A stretch of 15,272 bases of DNA from JAJPKE01 sp052143275 (lineage in GTDB: Bacteria > Chloroflexota > Ktedonobacteria > Ktedonobacterales > JADMIN01): assembly GCA_052143275.1 (NCBI GenBank), contig JBKQTH010000473.1, forward strand, positions 1 to 15,272, in the 5' to 3' direction. Within the stretch, counting starts at the first letter, position 1; every line of letters begins with the position of its first letter. Positions 6,793 through 14,641 of this stretch are shown one piece after another. The position numbers and the translations under genes were made by a program. The notes beneath the pieces were generated by a model. That model saw only the letters and a list, made by a program, of their open reading frames with translations. It was not told where the DNA came from and ran no database searches.

Positions 6793-8277
6793 ATGTCCAT
6801 GGCAACGCCGGTAGCGACTCAACCAGAGACCTACCTCAACTATATTGGCGGCGAGTGGACGCCATCGGTCTCAGGTCACACGTTCGACAACTTCAACCCG
6901 GCGCACCGCAGTCACTTAGTAGGACGGTTCCAGCGCTCGAGCGCCGCCGATCTTGACGCAGCCATCGCCGCCGCTTTAGCCGCATTTCCCCGGTGGAGAG
7001 AGCTACCGGCTCCAACCCGCGGCGGTATCATCCTTAAGGCCGCACTGATTCTCGAACGGGACCGTGACCGCATCGCGCGCCAGTTGACACAGGAGATGGG
7101 TAAGCCACTGAAGGAGGCACAGGGAGACCTTCAGACGGCGATTGATTTCGCGAAGTTCGTGGCGGGCGAGGGATGGCGCCCAGAAGGTGAGGTCGTGCCG
7201 TCCACCATGCCTGACAAGATGTGCCAGACGCTTCGCCAGCCACTGGGGGTGGTGGGAATAATTACTCCCTGGAACTTCCCCATGGCGATCCCTGCCTGGA
7301 AGACGTTTCCGGCGTTACTGGCCGGTAACACGGTCGTGCTCAAGCCGGCCAGTGACACGCCACTCACAGCAGTGTCGCTGGTAGAGGCACTGATCGAAGC
7401 TGGGGTTCCCGCCGGAGTGCTGAACTTGGTGACTGGCCCTGGTGCCGCTCTTGGCGATGCTCTAGTAACCGATGCAAGGGTGTCGATGATTTCACTCACT
7501 GGCTCTACTGAGGTGGGTAAACGTGTCTCTGAGCTGTGTGGTCGAGACCTGCGTCGTTGTAGCCTGGAGCTGGGCGGTAAGAACGCGGTCATCGTGATGG
7601 ATGACGCCAATCTGGACCAGGCAGTAGCCGCGGTCTCCTGGGCTGGTTTCGGCACCACCGGACAGCGGTGTACTGCAACTAGCCGTGTTATTGTACACGA
7701 GAAAGTAGCCGGAGCCTTTGCCGAGCGACTGAAGAAGATGGCGGAGCACCTGCGTATAGGAGATGGGCTATTGCCGGAGACCGACATGGGACCGCTCGTC
7801 AACCACGGGCGTGTCGAGGCGGTGCACGCGTACACTGAGATTGGTCAGGCTGAGGGCGCAACTCTATTCTACGGCGGGCATCCGCTACTCGAGGGCAAGC
7901 TGGCCGACGGGGCATTTTATGCGCCGACGATCTTTACCGATGTTCGGCGGGAGATGCGCATTGCCCAGGAAGAGATCTTCGGCCCAGTGGTGTCAATCAT
8001 TCCCGTTGCCTCGTATGAGGAGGCAATTGCTGCCGCCAATTCCACCATATATGGCCTCTCCTGCGCCATCTTCACCGAGAACGTGCGCACCGTGTACCGG
8101 GCTATGCGCGACATCAACGCCGGTCTCGTCTACGTCAACGCCGGAACAACCGGCGCCGAGCCTCATCTGCCCTTCGGAGGGACCAAACAGAGTGGCAATG
8201 GTCACCGTGAGCTTGGTCATAAAGCAGTCGAGGAGTTTAGCGAGATAAAGACGATTTTCGTCTCTTATCCAAAGTGA
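6793..8277 (+). CDS. NAD(P)-dependent aldehyde dehydrogenase (semialdehyde dehydrogenase-like), 494 aa
   Basis: ALDH-superfamily enzyme that oxidises an aldehyde to a carboxylic acid with NAD(P). The full catalytic set is visible: Asn161 in TPWNFPMAIPAWK, cofactor-binding Lys184 (VVLKPASDTP), the LTGSTEVGKRV turn (235-245), general base Glu259 (SLELGGKNA) and nucleophile Cys293 (GTTGQRCTATSR). The late FGPVV motif and PFGGTKQSGNGHRELG near the C-terminus complete the family pattern. The length is normal. The opening residues (YIGGEWTPSVSG) and the PFGGTKxSGNGxRE ending recall 2-oxoglutarate-semialdehyde and related semialdehyde dehydrogenases. The substrate cannot be fixed from sequence. AAAGGAGAG lies 11 nt before the ATG at 6793; an ATG two codons later is possible. 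It converges with the epimerase gene, with only 26 bp between the stops. Confidence 0.93.
   Translation: MSMATPVATQPETYLNYIGGEWTPSVSGHTFDNFNPAHRSHLVGRFQRSSAADLDAAIAAALAAFPRWRELPAPTRGGIILKAALILERDRDRIARQLTQEMGKPLKEAQGDLQTAIDFAKFVAGEGWRPEGEVVPSTMPDKMCQTLRQPLGVVGIITPWNFPMAIPAWKTFPALLAGNTVVLKPASDTPLTAVSLVEALIEAGVPAGVLNLVTGPGAALGDALVTDARVSMISLTGSTEVGKRVSELCGRDLRRCSLELGGKNAVIVMDDANLDQAVAAVSWAGFGTTGQRCTATSRVIVHEKVAGAFAERLKKMAEHLRIGDGLLPETDMGPLVNHGRVEAVHAYTEIGQAEGATLFYGGHPLLEGKLADGAFYAPTIFTDVRREMRIAQEEIFGPVVSIIPVASYEEAIAAANSTIYGLSCAIFTENVRTVYRAMRDINAGLVYVNAGTTGAEPHLPFGGTKQSGNGHRELGHKAVEEFSEIKTIFVSYPK
8244..8269 (-). terminator. Hairpin inside the 3' end of the aldehyde dehydrogenase, 35 nt past the epimerase stop
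   Basis: AGACGA-TTT-TCGTCT (8249-8263) is a perfect 6-bp stem with a 3-nt loop. GATAA (8244-8248) and TTATC (8265-8269) extend it across a one-base bulge. On the minus strand it lies 35 nt beyond the epimerase stop and ends in TTTATC, so it may end that transcript. It also encodes the last residues of the convergent dehydrogenase. A chance coding dyad is possible. Confidence 0.4.
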
Positions 8278-8303
8278 ACGACGAAGCTGGTCTTTACCGG
8301 CCT

Positions 8304-9431
8304 TCACGGCGCAGCCAGGAGCTCGTCCGTTCCCATCCGGCGGCTGTTGGCCACCACCCCATGACCGCTTCCCGCTTGCTCAAGAATGTAGGTCATGCCG
8401 TCTTGGAGGTAGCCGCCACTAAAAGGGTCTTCGGCTAGTAGCATAGGAGTATCTAAATCTATATACCGGAATCCCCCAAGGCCGGCTACCAGATGCGCTG
8501 AGGTGGCTATCGAGACTCGAGACTCCATCATGGCTCCCACCATTAGGCCGATATGCGCGGCACGGCAGACGGCGGCGACTTTCAGTGCTTCAACTATGCC
8601 GTACTTCATGATCTTGATGTTCACGACGCTGGCGGCCCCCATGCGTATGATCCTGAGAGCGTCGGCGTCGGTATGCACGCTTTCATCAGCGGCAACTGGT
8701 ATGCCGGCATGCTCAGTGACAAAGCGAAGTCCCTCAAGATCATGCCGGTGGACCGGCTGTTCGAGAAGGATTGGATGCACATCCTCGCCGGCCAGGGTAG
8801 TGAGCAGCTCCAGCGCCTCGCTTGGAGTAAATCCTTGGTTACCATCCAGGATGAGATCACAATCGGGTGCGCCCTCAGCAACGGCAAGCACGCGGTCTAT
8901 GTCATCGTCAAGCTCCTGGCCGACTTTGAGTTTGATTACCGCCGCGCCCTGATCGGCATAGCGCCCGGCGAGCCGCGCCATATGCTCAGGTGCTTCAATT
9001 GGGATGGTGATGTCCGTCTCTATGCGCGTCTGTGCTCCACCAAAAAACTGGTAAAGTGGAATACGCCAGGAGCGCGTCAAGGCATCCAGCACCGCCATCT
9101 CTACCCCAGTTCGCGCCGCCCCTTGATGCTCAAAGCTGGCAACGAGACGATCGGCCAGAGGACGCCAGTGCGCAGCTTCCTGGCCCTCAACCAGCGGAAT
9201 CATTCCCTCGATTGCCGCCAGCGTCGTCTCCTGGGTTTCGCCGCCACTAGGAGCGAAGGGCGCGGCTTCCCCAATGCCTACCGTGCCGTCGGAGAGCTCC
9301 ACCCGCACCAGAACATTTCGCACCGAGGTTACTCGTCCAGTAGCGATGGTAAATGGCTCGTGGAGGGGTAGATTGAGAGGCTCAGCGGTGAGGCGCGTAA
9401 TCAAGGTTGGCGAGACACTCGAACGTGGCAT
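8304..9431 (-). CDS. Dipeptide epimerase, L-Ala-D/L-Glu epimerase type (enolase superfamily), 375 aa
   Basis: Member of the muconate-lactonizing subgroup of the enolase superfamily. It has a capping domain (about 1-130) followed by a (beta/alpha)7-beta barrel. The catalytic lysine pair is KLK at 167-169 on one face and Lys273 (VNIKIMKYG) on the other. Magnesium ligands are Asp196 (LILDGNQGF), Glu224 (LLEQPV) and Asp249 (VAADES). The DLD motif at 325-327 (RYIDLDTPML) is the dipeptide-amino-group binding signature of dipeptide epimerases, which argues against o-succinylbenzoate synthase or muconate cycloisomerase. L-Ala-D/L-Glu released from peptidoglycan is the likeliest substrate, but other dipeptides occur in the family. 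TGGAGAA lies about 7 nt before the ATG at 9431. It follows ddl by 135 bp on the same strand, which supports a cell-wall peptide recycling role. Confidence 0.88.
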   Translation of the reverse strand: MPRSSVSPTLITRLTAEPLNLPLHEPFTIATGRVTSVRNVLVRVELSDGTVGIGEAAPFAPSGGETQETTLAAIEGMIPLVEGQEAAHWRPLADRLVASFEHQGAARTGVEMAVLDALTRSWRIPLYQFFGGAQTRIETDITIPIEAPEHMARLAGRYADQGAAVIKLKVGQELDDDIDRVLAVAEGAPDCDLILDGNQGFTPSEALELLTTLAGEDVHPILLEQPVHRHDLEGLRFVTEHAGIPVAADESVHTDADALRIIRMGAASVVNIKIMKYGIVEALKVAAVCRAAHIGLMVGAMMESRVSIATSAHLVAGLGGFRYIDLDTPMLLAEDPFSGGYLQDGMTYILEQAGSGHGVVANSRRMGTDELLAAP

Positions 9432-9566
9432 TGACGATTCTCCAATTTACTCACCATGGATGCAACATGCGGCAACGATGGGCGGGCAGGTAGCATTAGC
9501 TCTCTGGCAGTATTCGTATTAAGATGTACGCTTCCTGCCGCTCGAATCTCACCTCCCTCTACTCCA

Positions 9567-10703
9567 TCATTCGACGTCCGGTAGGAAACTGGTTCGGTTA
9601 CGCTGCCGGTCGGCATGCCGCTCAATGCCCAGCTGTATGAGACGATCCAGCAACTCTGGGTAGGGAATACCGCTGGCTTCCCAGAGCTTGGGATACATGC
9701 TGATCTCGGTAAAGCCCGGCATGGTGTTGACCTCGTTGAGGTAAACTTCACCAGAATCCTTGTCCATAAAGAAATCTACACGGGCCAGCCCGCTGAGATC
9801 CAGCGCCAGGAACGCTGCAATCGCCATCTTCCGGATGCTCTCGAGCGTATTGGGCTCAAGCTCGGCGGGTATGTAGAGACGCGATGCGTTGTCTATATAC
9901 TTGGCGTGATAATCGTAGAACTCGTTGCTTGGAACCACTTCGCCAACTGTGCTGGCAATGGGCTGGTCATTGCCCAGTACTCCGCATTCCAGCTCACGGC
10001 AGTTGACAGCTGGCTCGATTATCGCCTTGCGGTCGTATTCCAACGCTGCTCTGAGCGTGCCCGCCAGTTCATCCCGGTCATGCGCTTTGCCGACTCCTAC
10101 ACTCGATCCCATGTTGGCCGGCTTGGCAAATACTGGATAGGAAAAACGCTCCTCGATCCGCTTACATACCGCGTCTTGATCCTGCTCCCACTCGTAGCGC
10201 CGCACAGTAAGCCAATCTACTACTGGTAGGCCGGCCGCGACGAACACCATCTTGGCCTTCTCCTTATCCATCCCAAGCGCGGCCCCTAGGACTCCGCAGC
10301 CGGCATAGGGCAAATCAGCCATCTCCAGAAGGCCCTGCAAGGTACCGTCCTCTCCATACGTTCCATGAAGCACCGGTAGCACGATATCTAGTGAAGCAGC
10401 TGACCCACCGCGCTCCGCAAAGGCATCTACCGGCACCAGGCCGTTTTGGGTAGGATCCCCAGTGATGACTACCGGAGTCACTAACATATCCTGGCCAGAG
10501 TCTTCCATCGTCGCTCCCATGATCACACGGCGAGGGTCACTCCCGGCAAGCCAGCGGCCATCATGGGCAATCCCGATGGGCACCACCTCATACTTATCCT
10601 TATCTAGCGCCTCTATGACCGATGCCGCCGAAGCTACCGAGACCTCATGCTCGCCGGAGCGGCCGCCAAAGACCAGCCCAACCCGAAGTTTCTTGTTTAT
10701 CAC
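9567..10703 (-). CDS. ddl: D-alanine--D-alanine ligase, 378 aa
   Basis: ATP-grasp ligase that joins two D-alanines for the peptidoglycan stem peptide, in the cytosol. Family landmarks in order: VFGGRSGEHEVS (11-22), VLHGTYGEDGTLQGLLE (111-127), the ATP-binding KPANMGSSVGVGKA (194-207) and EPAVNCRELECGVLG (230-244). The omega-loop FYDYHAKYID (262-271) is of D-Ala rather than D-lactate type because its tyrosines are retained. Metal-binding Asp310 and LNEVNTMPGFTEISMYP (322-338) follow. The start is uncertain. GTG at 10703 is preferred: GGAAGG lies about 9 nt upstream, the protein then opens directly on the beta strand MINKKLRVGLVFGG, and it leaves a 34-bp gap from the previous gene. GTG at 10712 and TTG at 10745 are in frame but badly spaced or overlapping. 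It follows the octanoyltransferase in the same run. Confidence 0.94.
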   Translation of the reverse strand: MINKKLRVGLVFGGRSGEHEVSVASAASVIEALDKDKYEVVPIGIAHDGRWLAGSDPRRVIMGATMEDSGQDMLVTPVVITGDPTQNGLVPVDAFAERGGSAASLDIVLPVLHGTYGEDGTLQGLLEMADLPYAGCGVLGAALGMDKEKAKMVFVAAGLPVVDWLTVRRYEWEQDQDAVCKRIEERFSYPVFAKPANMGSSVGVGKAHDRDELAGTLRAALEYDRKAIIEPAVNCRELECGVLGNDQPIASTVGEVVPSNEFYDYHAKYIDNASRLYIPAELEPNTLESIRKMAIAAFLALDLSGLARVDFFMDKDSGEVYLNEVNTMPGFTEISMYPKLWEASGIPYPELLDRLIQLGIERHADRQRNRTSFLPDVE

Positions 10704-10737
10704 GCCCTTCACCCTTCCTAATCTTGCCGAATCACAG

Positions 10738-11583
10738 CTACCCAACCAGCGCTTTGGCAGCGGCCAGCTGCTCAGCTGCTGCTATTTCACCAGCGCTCGG
10801 CGTACCGGCGTCGAGATCTAGGTTAAGCGCCTCCGCAAAGCCCTGTGCCAGCGCCCGAGCCGCCTCCGTAAAACTAACCGGCCGGCCAAGTACCGCCTCG
10901 AGTGTGGTTGCGCGCTGGCGCAAGTGTAGAGAGAGTGCCGTACGCTCGGCGTCGTCTGGCAGCTCCAGATAATCGGCTAGACGTCCAATATCGCCGGAGA
11001 GCGGAAGCGAGCCGTGTTGAAGTAGTTTACCGTAGGGTCGCGTCTGAGCGCTACCCATCAATTTGCGACCCGAAGCGGTGAGTTCATAGGCTGAGGGGGC
11101 CTCGAAGCAGGCGGCACTGGCATTCTGCGAGCCACCAGGGGTGACCGGATGCATGCTGGCATGGACACCCAGCCGGCTAAGGCCGCAAACCAGGCCCTGG
11201 CTGAGCTTGCGGTAGGAATCTAAGATAGCTCCCCCCGCACGAGGATCCTCGGGGTCAGCAGCCAGACTATAAGTGAGTTCGTTCGTATGGAGTATTGCCA
11301 GACCGCCGGTGGCACGGCGTACAATGTCAACGCCGTCCTTCCGGCAGCGCTCTAGCGAAATGCCTGTTAGGGGTTGGCGCTTGCCCAGCGAGATACAGGG
11401 AGGCTCCCACTGATAGAAGCGAAGCGTGGGGGGAACGCTGCCCGCCGAGACAGCTTCCATGATGGTCTCGTCGAGAGCCATGTTCCAGGCGCCGGTGTAG
11501 CTGGTCGTGTCAACGATTAACCGCCAATGCGCACTCTGGTAGAGACCAGAGGAGGGAGCCGATTCTGGTCCCGACATATTCAT
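10738..11583 (-). CDS. lipM: Octanoyltransferase LipM-like / lipoate-protein ligase A family, 281 aa
   Basis: Biotin/lipoate A/B ligase fold. It most resembles LipM, which transfers octanoyl from acyl carrier protein to GcvH or E2 domains in lipoate synthesis. The RRATGGLAILH substrate motif lies near residues 89-99. The diagnostic segment is CFEAPSAYEL...GRKLMGSAQ, with Cys159 at the position of the LipM catalytic cysteine and Lys174 as the conserved lysine, followed by LLQHGSLPL. A plain LplA lacks this cysteine nucleophile. The ATG at 11583 is chosen, with AGAGG ending 4 nt upstream. A second ATG two codons later (11577), at 10 nt spacing, is also possible. It is 16 bp downstream of the four-helix membrane protein gene and 34 bp upstream of ddl. 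No lipA, gcvH or E2 gene is in view. LplA-type ligase activity remains an alternative. Confidence 0.85.
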   Translation of the reverse strand: MNMSGPESAPSSGLYQSAHWRLIVDTTSYTGAWNMALDETIMEAVSAGSVPPTLRFYQWEPPCISLGKRQPLTGISLERCRKDGVDIVRRATGGLAILHTNELTYSLAADPEDPRAGGAILDSYRKLSQGLVCGLSRLGVHASMHPVTPGGSQNASAACFEAPSAYELTASGRKLMGSAQTRPYGKLLQHGSLPLSGDIGRLADYLELPDDAERTALSLHLRQRATTLEAVLGRPVSFTEAARALAQGFAEALNLDLDAGTPSAGEIAAAEQLAAAKALVG

Positions 11584-11599
11584 CACACCTCTTCTAGCG

Positions 11600-12043
11600 C
11601 TAGCCGGTCATCAGAGCACGAACAGCGGCGCCAATCACAACTAGCACCGCAATGCACATGATAATCGTATCTCGGCGCTCCTGCTTTTGGTCGCTATAGA
11701 CATAAGCCACCGGTATGGCTCCCAGTACAAGCAGTCCATAGACGAAGTGCAGGCCGTCAGCTGGGCGCTCTCCCTGCGTATAAAGAAGTGCGCCGAATAC
11801 GGCTTGCAAAACGCCAAGGGCCGCAGTAATAATCAGCATGATGCGAAAGATGCGCCTGAGAATGATATCGGCACGACCGGTACTCATCGCCCGCGGTTCC
11901 GCAGGTTGCGCAGATTGCGCAGGTTGCGCTCCGTCACCGCGGGTCATGATCCACAGGGTGATACCACAGACCAGAGTAAGGCCAGCTACCGCAAGGATCA
12001 AGGGCACCATGGCCACGTGAAGGCCCAATATGAATGTCTGCAC
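11600..12043 (-). CDS. Four-helix membrane protein of unknown function, 147 aa
   Basis: I do not recognise a family with confidence. Four hydrophobic segments are visible at about residues 4-33, 65-87, 97-116 and 126-144. A polar loop of about 30 residues follows the first, rich in Ala-Gln-Pro (GAQPAQSAQPAEP, encoded by a 9-bp repeat). A very short basic stretch (DQKQERRD) separates helices 3 and 4. His9 in helix 1 and His99 at the top of helix 3 (DGLHFVYG) are the only histidines. GTG at 12043 is preferred because GGAGG lies 7 nt upstream; TTG one codon earlier would have only 4 nt spacing. It sits between hemG and the octanoyltransferase with gaps of 46 and 16 bp, so it is very likely co-transcribed with heme genes. 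A link to heme handling or respiration is a guess from context. Confidence 0.8.
   Translation of the reverse strand: MQTFILGLHVAMVPLILAVAGLTLVCGITLWIMTRGDGAQPAQSAQPAEPRAMSTGRADIILRRIFRIMLIITAALGVLQAVFGALLYTQGERPADGLHFVYGLLVLGAIPVAYVYSDQKQERRDTIIMCIAVLVVIGAAVRALMTG
11901..11927 (-). repeat. Three 9-bp tandem units within the membrane protein gene
   Basis: GCAGGTTGC, GCAGATTGC and GCAGGTTGC follow one another on the plus strand. On the coding strand they encode Ala-Gln-Pro, Ala-Gln-Ser and Ala-Gln-Pro in the loop after the first helix. The period is a multiple of three, so copy-number change would lengthen the loop without a frameshift. Confidence 0.85.
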
Positions 12044-12089
12044 CAATATTCCTCCAAGACCAACCGGTTTGCATCCGGTAAACTTTCAC

Positions 12090-13553
12090 TTAGGAAGCAG
12101 TCGATACGCTATCCTTAAGCAAACCCTGTACGACCTGCTCCGCCACGCTTTTAGCCTGACGCACACAATCAGGTATTCCTACCCCACCATATGCCGAGCC
12201 ACAGAGCCTGAACTCCGACGGGCATGAGCTCGCGATTTCTTTCACCAGGTCTAGGTGACCTACACAATACTGCGGGCTGGCGTTACGCCAACGGTAGATG
12301 CGGGCAAAGCGAGGTGGGGCAGTAATGCCCAGTAGATCGAATAGTTCTCTCTCTGCCAGTTGCAGCAGTGTGGTATCGGCCTCGTCAACTAGATGTTGAT
12401 TGCGAAACCCCCCAAAGAACAATCGCAGAAGGACCTGGCCAGGAGGAGCCCGGTCGATAAATTTCTCAGAGCAGATCGTGATGGCATTGAGAAAGCGATG
12501 CTCAACGTGCGGAATCACCAGGCCGAATCCAGCAAAGGGCCTGCGGATATCTTCCTTGTGGTAAGCGAGCGAGATAGTGCCAGTGGAAACATAGGGAATG
12601 CGTCGCAAGTTGGTCGCCAGCTCCAGCTGCCACGATTCAATCAGATCGGCGGCCACAAACGCTGGAGTGGTGACGACGACGCTGTCAGCATCGAGCGCGT
12701 TGCCGTCGTCCAACACGAGCTCATAGCGAGCTCGTGGCCTGGAGACTGGTCTAATCCGGAGCACCCTCCGGCCAGTCCAAATACAGCCATCTAATTGGGT
12801 TGCCAGCGCCCCCACCAGCCGCCCCATGCCGCCACGCAAGGTGAGAAACGCACTGCTGCTGGTACCGGCGGCCCGAGTAGCGTTAGCCGACCCGGTAGCC
12901 AACCTACGAGCACCGCGTATGATACTTCCATGCTGCGCTTCCAGAGAGCGGAACTGCGGAAAAGTCGCCAGCATGCTCTGCTCCTCCGGATCCGCGTTAT
13001 AGATACCAGCCATTAAGGGTTCGGCAAGCCGGTCGAGAGCCTCAGTTCCCAGCCGCGCACGTACAAAGCTCGCCAGACTTTCATCGCGCTGCACCTTGCG
13101 AGCCGGCTTCACCAGATCAAGGAGCATCTGTGCTTTTCCTCCGGGGGAGATGACCGGTGAGGCAAGAAAAGGCAATAACCGAGTTGGAGTGATAAGACGC
13201 AATCCCGCCGGCAACGGCTGCGGCTGGCCATGTACCACAATGCTGGTCGCCGGCTGCAGCGAAGCAGTTCCAATGAACTGGTCGGCCAGGCCAAGCTCTC
13301 GCGCCAGGTCGGTTGCGCTGGGTTTCTGCGCGAGGAACGCATCCGGTCCTCCTTCGATGAGAAACGGCTGGTGATCTCCCCCAACCAGGTCGGTACGTAT
13401 CTTGCCTCCCAGCCGCTCCTCACCCTCAATGACCAGTACGCGTACCGCTAGAGCCATGGCTTCTGCCGTTCGCATTACATAGTAGGCGGCGGATAGTCCG
13501 GAGATACCGCCTCCGATAATGGCTACCCGCTGCGGCTCAGTCGTCAGCATCAT
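12090..13553 (-). CDS. hemG: Protoporphyrinogen/coproporphyrinogen III oxidase, HemY type, 487 aa
   Basis: FAD-dependent oxidase that removes six electrons from a porphyrinogen late in heme synthesis. It is a HemY-fold enzyme, not the small flavodoxin-like HemG of enterobacteria. The N-terminal FAD motif is VAIIGGGISGLSAAYYV (10-26), with ribose-binding Glu43 and the LGGKIRTD segment (48-55). LIEGGPDAFLAQKP (65-78) and the C-terminal LCGSAYGGVGIPDCVRQAKSVAEQVV, which closes the FAD site, are typical of the family. Whether it uses protoporphyrinogen IX or coproporphyrinogen III (CgoX) cannot be read directly. The neighbouring actinobacterial-type ferrochelatase favours the coproporphyrin route. 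The tandem ATGs at 13553 and 13550 have AAGGG 4 and 7 nt upstream. Eighteen further in-frame codons upstream run into hemH and are disregarded. The gap to hemH is 23 bp. Confidence 0.93.
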   Translation of the reverse strand: MMLTTEPQRVAIIGGGISGLSAAYYVMRTAEAMALAVRVLVIEGEERLGGKIRTDLVGGDHQPFLIEGGPDAFLAQKPSATDLARELGLADQFIGTASLQPATSIVVHGQPQPLPAGLRLITPTRLLPFLASPVISPGGKAQMLLDLVKPARKVQRDESLASFVRARLGTEALDRLAEPLMAGIYNADPEEQSMLATFPQFRSLEAQHGSIIRGARRLATGSANATRAAGTSSSAFLTLRGGMGRLVGALATQLDGCIWTGRRVLRIRPVSRPRARYELVLDDGNALDADSVVVTTPAFVAADLIESWQLELATNLRRIPYVSTGTISLAYHKEDIRRPFAGFGLVIPHVEHRFLNAITICSEKFIDRAPPGQVLLRLFFGGFRNQHLVDEADTTLLQLAERELFDLLGITAPPRFARIYRWRNASPQYCVGHLDLVKEIASSCPSEFRLCGSAYGGVGIPDCVRQAKSVAEQVVQGLLKDSVSTAS

Positions 13554-13576
13554 CAAACCCTTACAACTAGAGGCCT

Positions 13577-14614
13577 CTATTGGGGTAGGCAGCAGCCCTC
13601 CGGGCAACTGTCATGGCCCGGACCCATACCACCCAGCCAGCGCTTGGGTGTCTCGGGACGCATACGCTCGGCAATCAATTCGCCTATCATACTCACAAAC
13701 GCGGGATTGGTACCAACGGTGGCAGCCCGTACCATATTGATATCTTGGTCACGTGAGCAAGCGCGCGCCTCAGTATCGAGGTCATAGAGCACTTCTATAT
13801 GATCCGAGATAAAACCAACCGGCGCGATGACCACATCGCGAATGCCTTCGGCGCTGAGTCTGCGCAGGTGATCGCAGATATCGGGCTCCAACCATGGCTG
13901 GTGCGGTGAGCCGCTCCGACTCTGATAGACCAGGTGCCAGGGATTGGATATATCTTCAGCCACCAGCCGGCAGGTCTCGGAGAGTTGCGCCTGGTAGGCG
14001 CTAGCATTGGCCATTGCGACTGGTATACTGTGCGCGGTAAACGCGACATGGGCAGCGGGGCGCCGCTCGTTCGGTATCTGGCCAAGCGCCTTTTGTAACT
14101 GCTCGCGAGTCGGCTCGATAAACCCAGGGTGGTTGAAGAATTTGCGCATAACGCTTACGGTCGGGGCGGAGGGTCCGACGGCGGCGCGCGCCGCGGCGAT
14201 GTTCTCGAGGTACTGGCGGCAACCTGAGTAAGAACTGTAGGCGGACGTGATGAACGCGAGAGCGTGCCTGACACCGTCGTTCGCCATCTGGCGCATGGTG
14301 TCAGCAAGGTATGGGTGCCAGTTGCGATTACCCCAGTAAATCGGCAGCGCCAAGCCACGGCGCTCCAGTTCACTTCGAAGCGCCGAGATAAGCTGCCGGT
14401 TCTGCGCGTTAAGGGGACTGACCCCGTCAAACAGGGCGTAGTGATGGGCAGCCTCCTCCTTGCGCTTCTCCGGCACATTTCTGCCGGCCAGTACGTTATT
14501 CAGAAACGGCATGACGTCATCCATGCCTTCAGGTCCGCCAAACGACACCACGAGTACGGCGTCATAAGGCGCGTCAGGCGTGTAAGATACCGGAGTATCC
14601 GGTTGGGTACGCAT
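13577..14614 (-). CDS. hemH: Ferrochelatase, actinobacterial/coproporphyrin type with cysteine-rich tail, 345 aa
   Basis: Inserts Fe2+ into protoporphyrin IX or coproporphyrin III. The opening LVVSFGGPEGMDDVMPFLNNV (21-41), followed by GVSPLNAQNRQLI, is the style of actinobacterial ferrochelatases (CpfC). Catalytic His195 is in TAHSIP, the YQSRSGSPHQPWLEPDI block spans 230-246, and the acidic partner Glu274 is in FISDHIEVLYDLD. Cys132 (YSGCRQY) together with Cys337, Cys341 and Cys342 in the tail (SCPEGCC) are placed like the ligands of the [2Fe-2S] cluster known from mycobacterial enzymes, so a cluster is likely but not proven. AAGGAG lies 11 nt before the ATG at 14614, a slightly long spacing. 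The gap after hemL is 27 bp. Downstream is the porphyrinogen oxidase, giving hemL-hemH-hemG order in one unit. Confidence 0.95.
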   Translation of the reverse strand: MRTQPDTPVSYTPDAPYDAVLVVSFGGPEGMDDVMPFLNNVLAGRNVPEKRKEEAAHHYALFDGVSPLNAQNRQLISALRSELERRGLALPIYWGNRNWHPYLADTMRQMANDGVRHALAFITSAYSSYSGCRQYLENIAAARAAVGPSAPTVSVMRKFFNHPGFIEPTREQLQKALGQIPNERRPAAHVAFTAHSIPVAMANASAYQAQLSETCRLVAEDISNPWHLVYQSRSGSPHQPWLEPDICDHLRRLSAEGIRDVVIAPVGFISDHIEVLYDLDTEARACSRDQDINMVRAATVGTNPAFVSMIGELIAERMRPETPKRWLGGMGPGHDSCPEGCCLPQ

Positions 14615-14641
14615 GGAAACTATAACTCCTTACACAGGTTA

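Noticed and set aside
7131..7835. Minus-strand open frame (234 codons) opposite the aldehyde dehydrogenase
   Set aside because: Ser/Thr/Pro-rich low-complexity translation typical of antisense to GC-rich coding DNA. The plus strand carries the full ALDH motif set.
8553..9371. Long plus-strand open frame (272 codons) opposite the epimerase gene
   Set aside because: It is antisense to a gene with a complete set of catalytic motifs, has no recognisable domain and no ribosome site; a coding shadow.
9615..10229. Plus-strand open frame (204 codons) opposite ddl
   Set aside because: Antisense to conserved ATP-grasp motifs; no independent support.
10704..10745. Upstream TTG or GTG starts for ddl
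   Set aside because: The TTG overlaps the stop of the preceding gene, and the GTG at 10712 abuts its ribosome site with no spacing. GTG at 10703 fits best.
13554..13607. Extended start of the porphyrinogen oxidase overlapping hemH
   Set aside because: The extra 18 residues do not match the family, whose FAD motif begins about 10 residues after the tandem ATGs.
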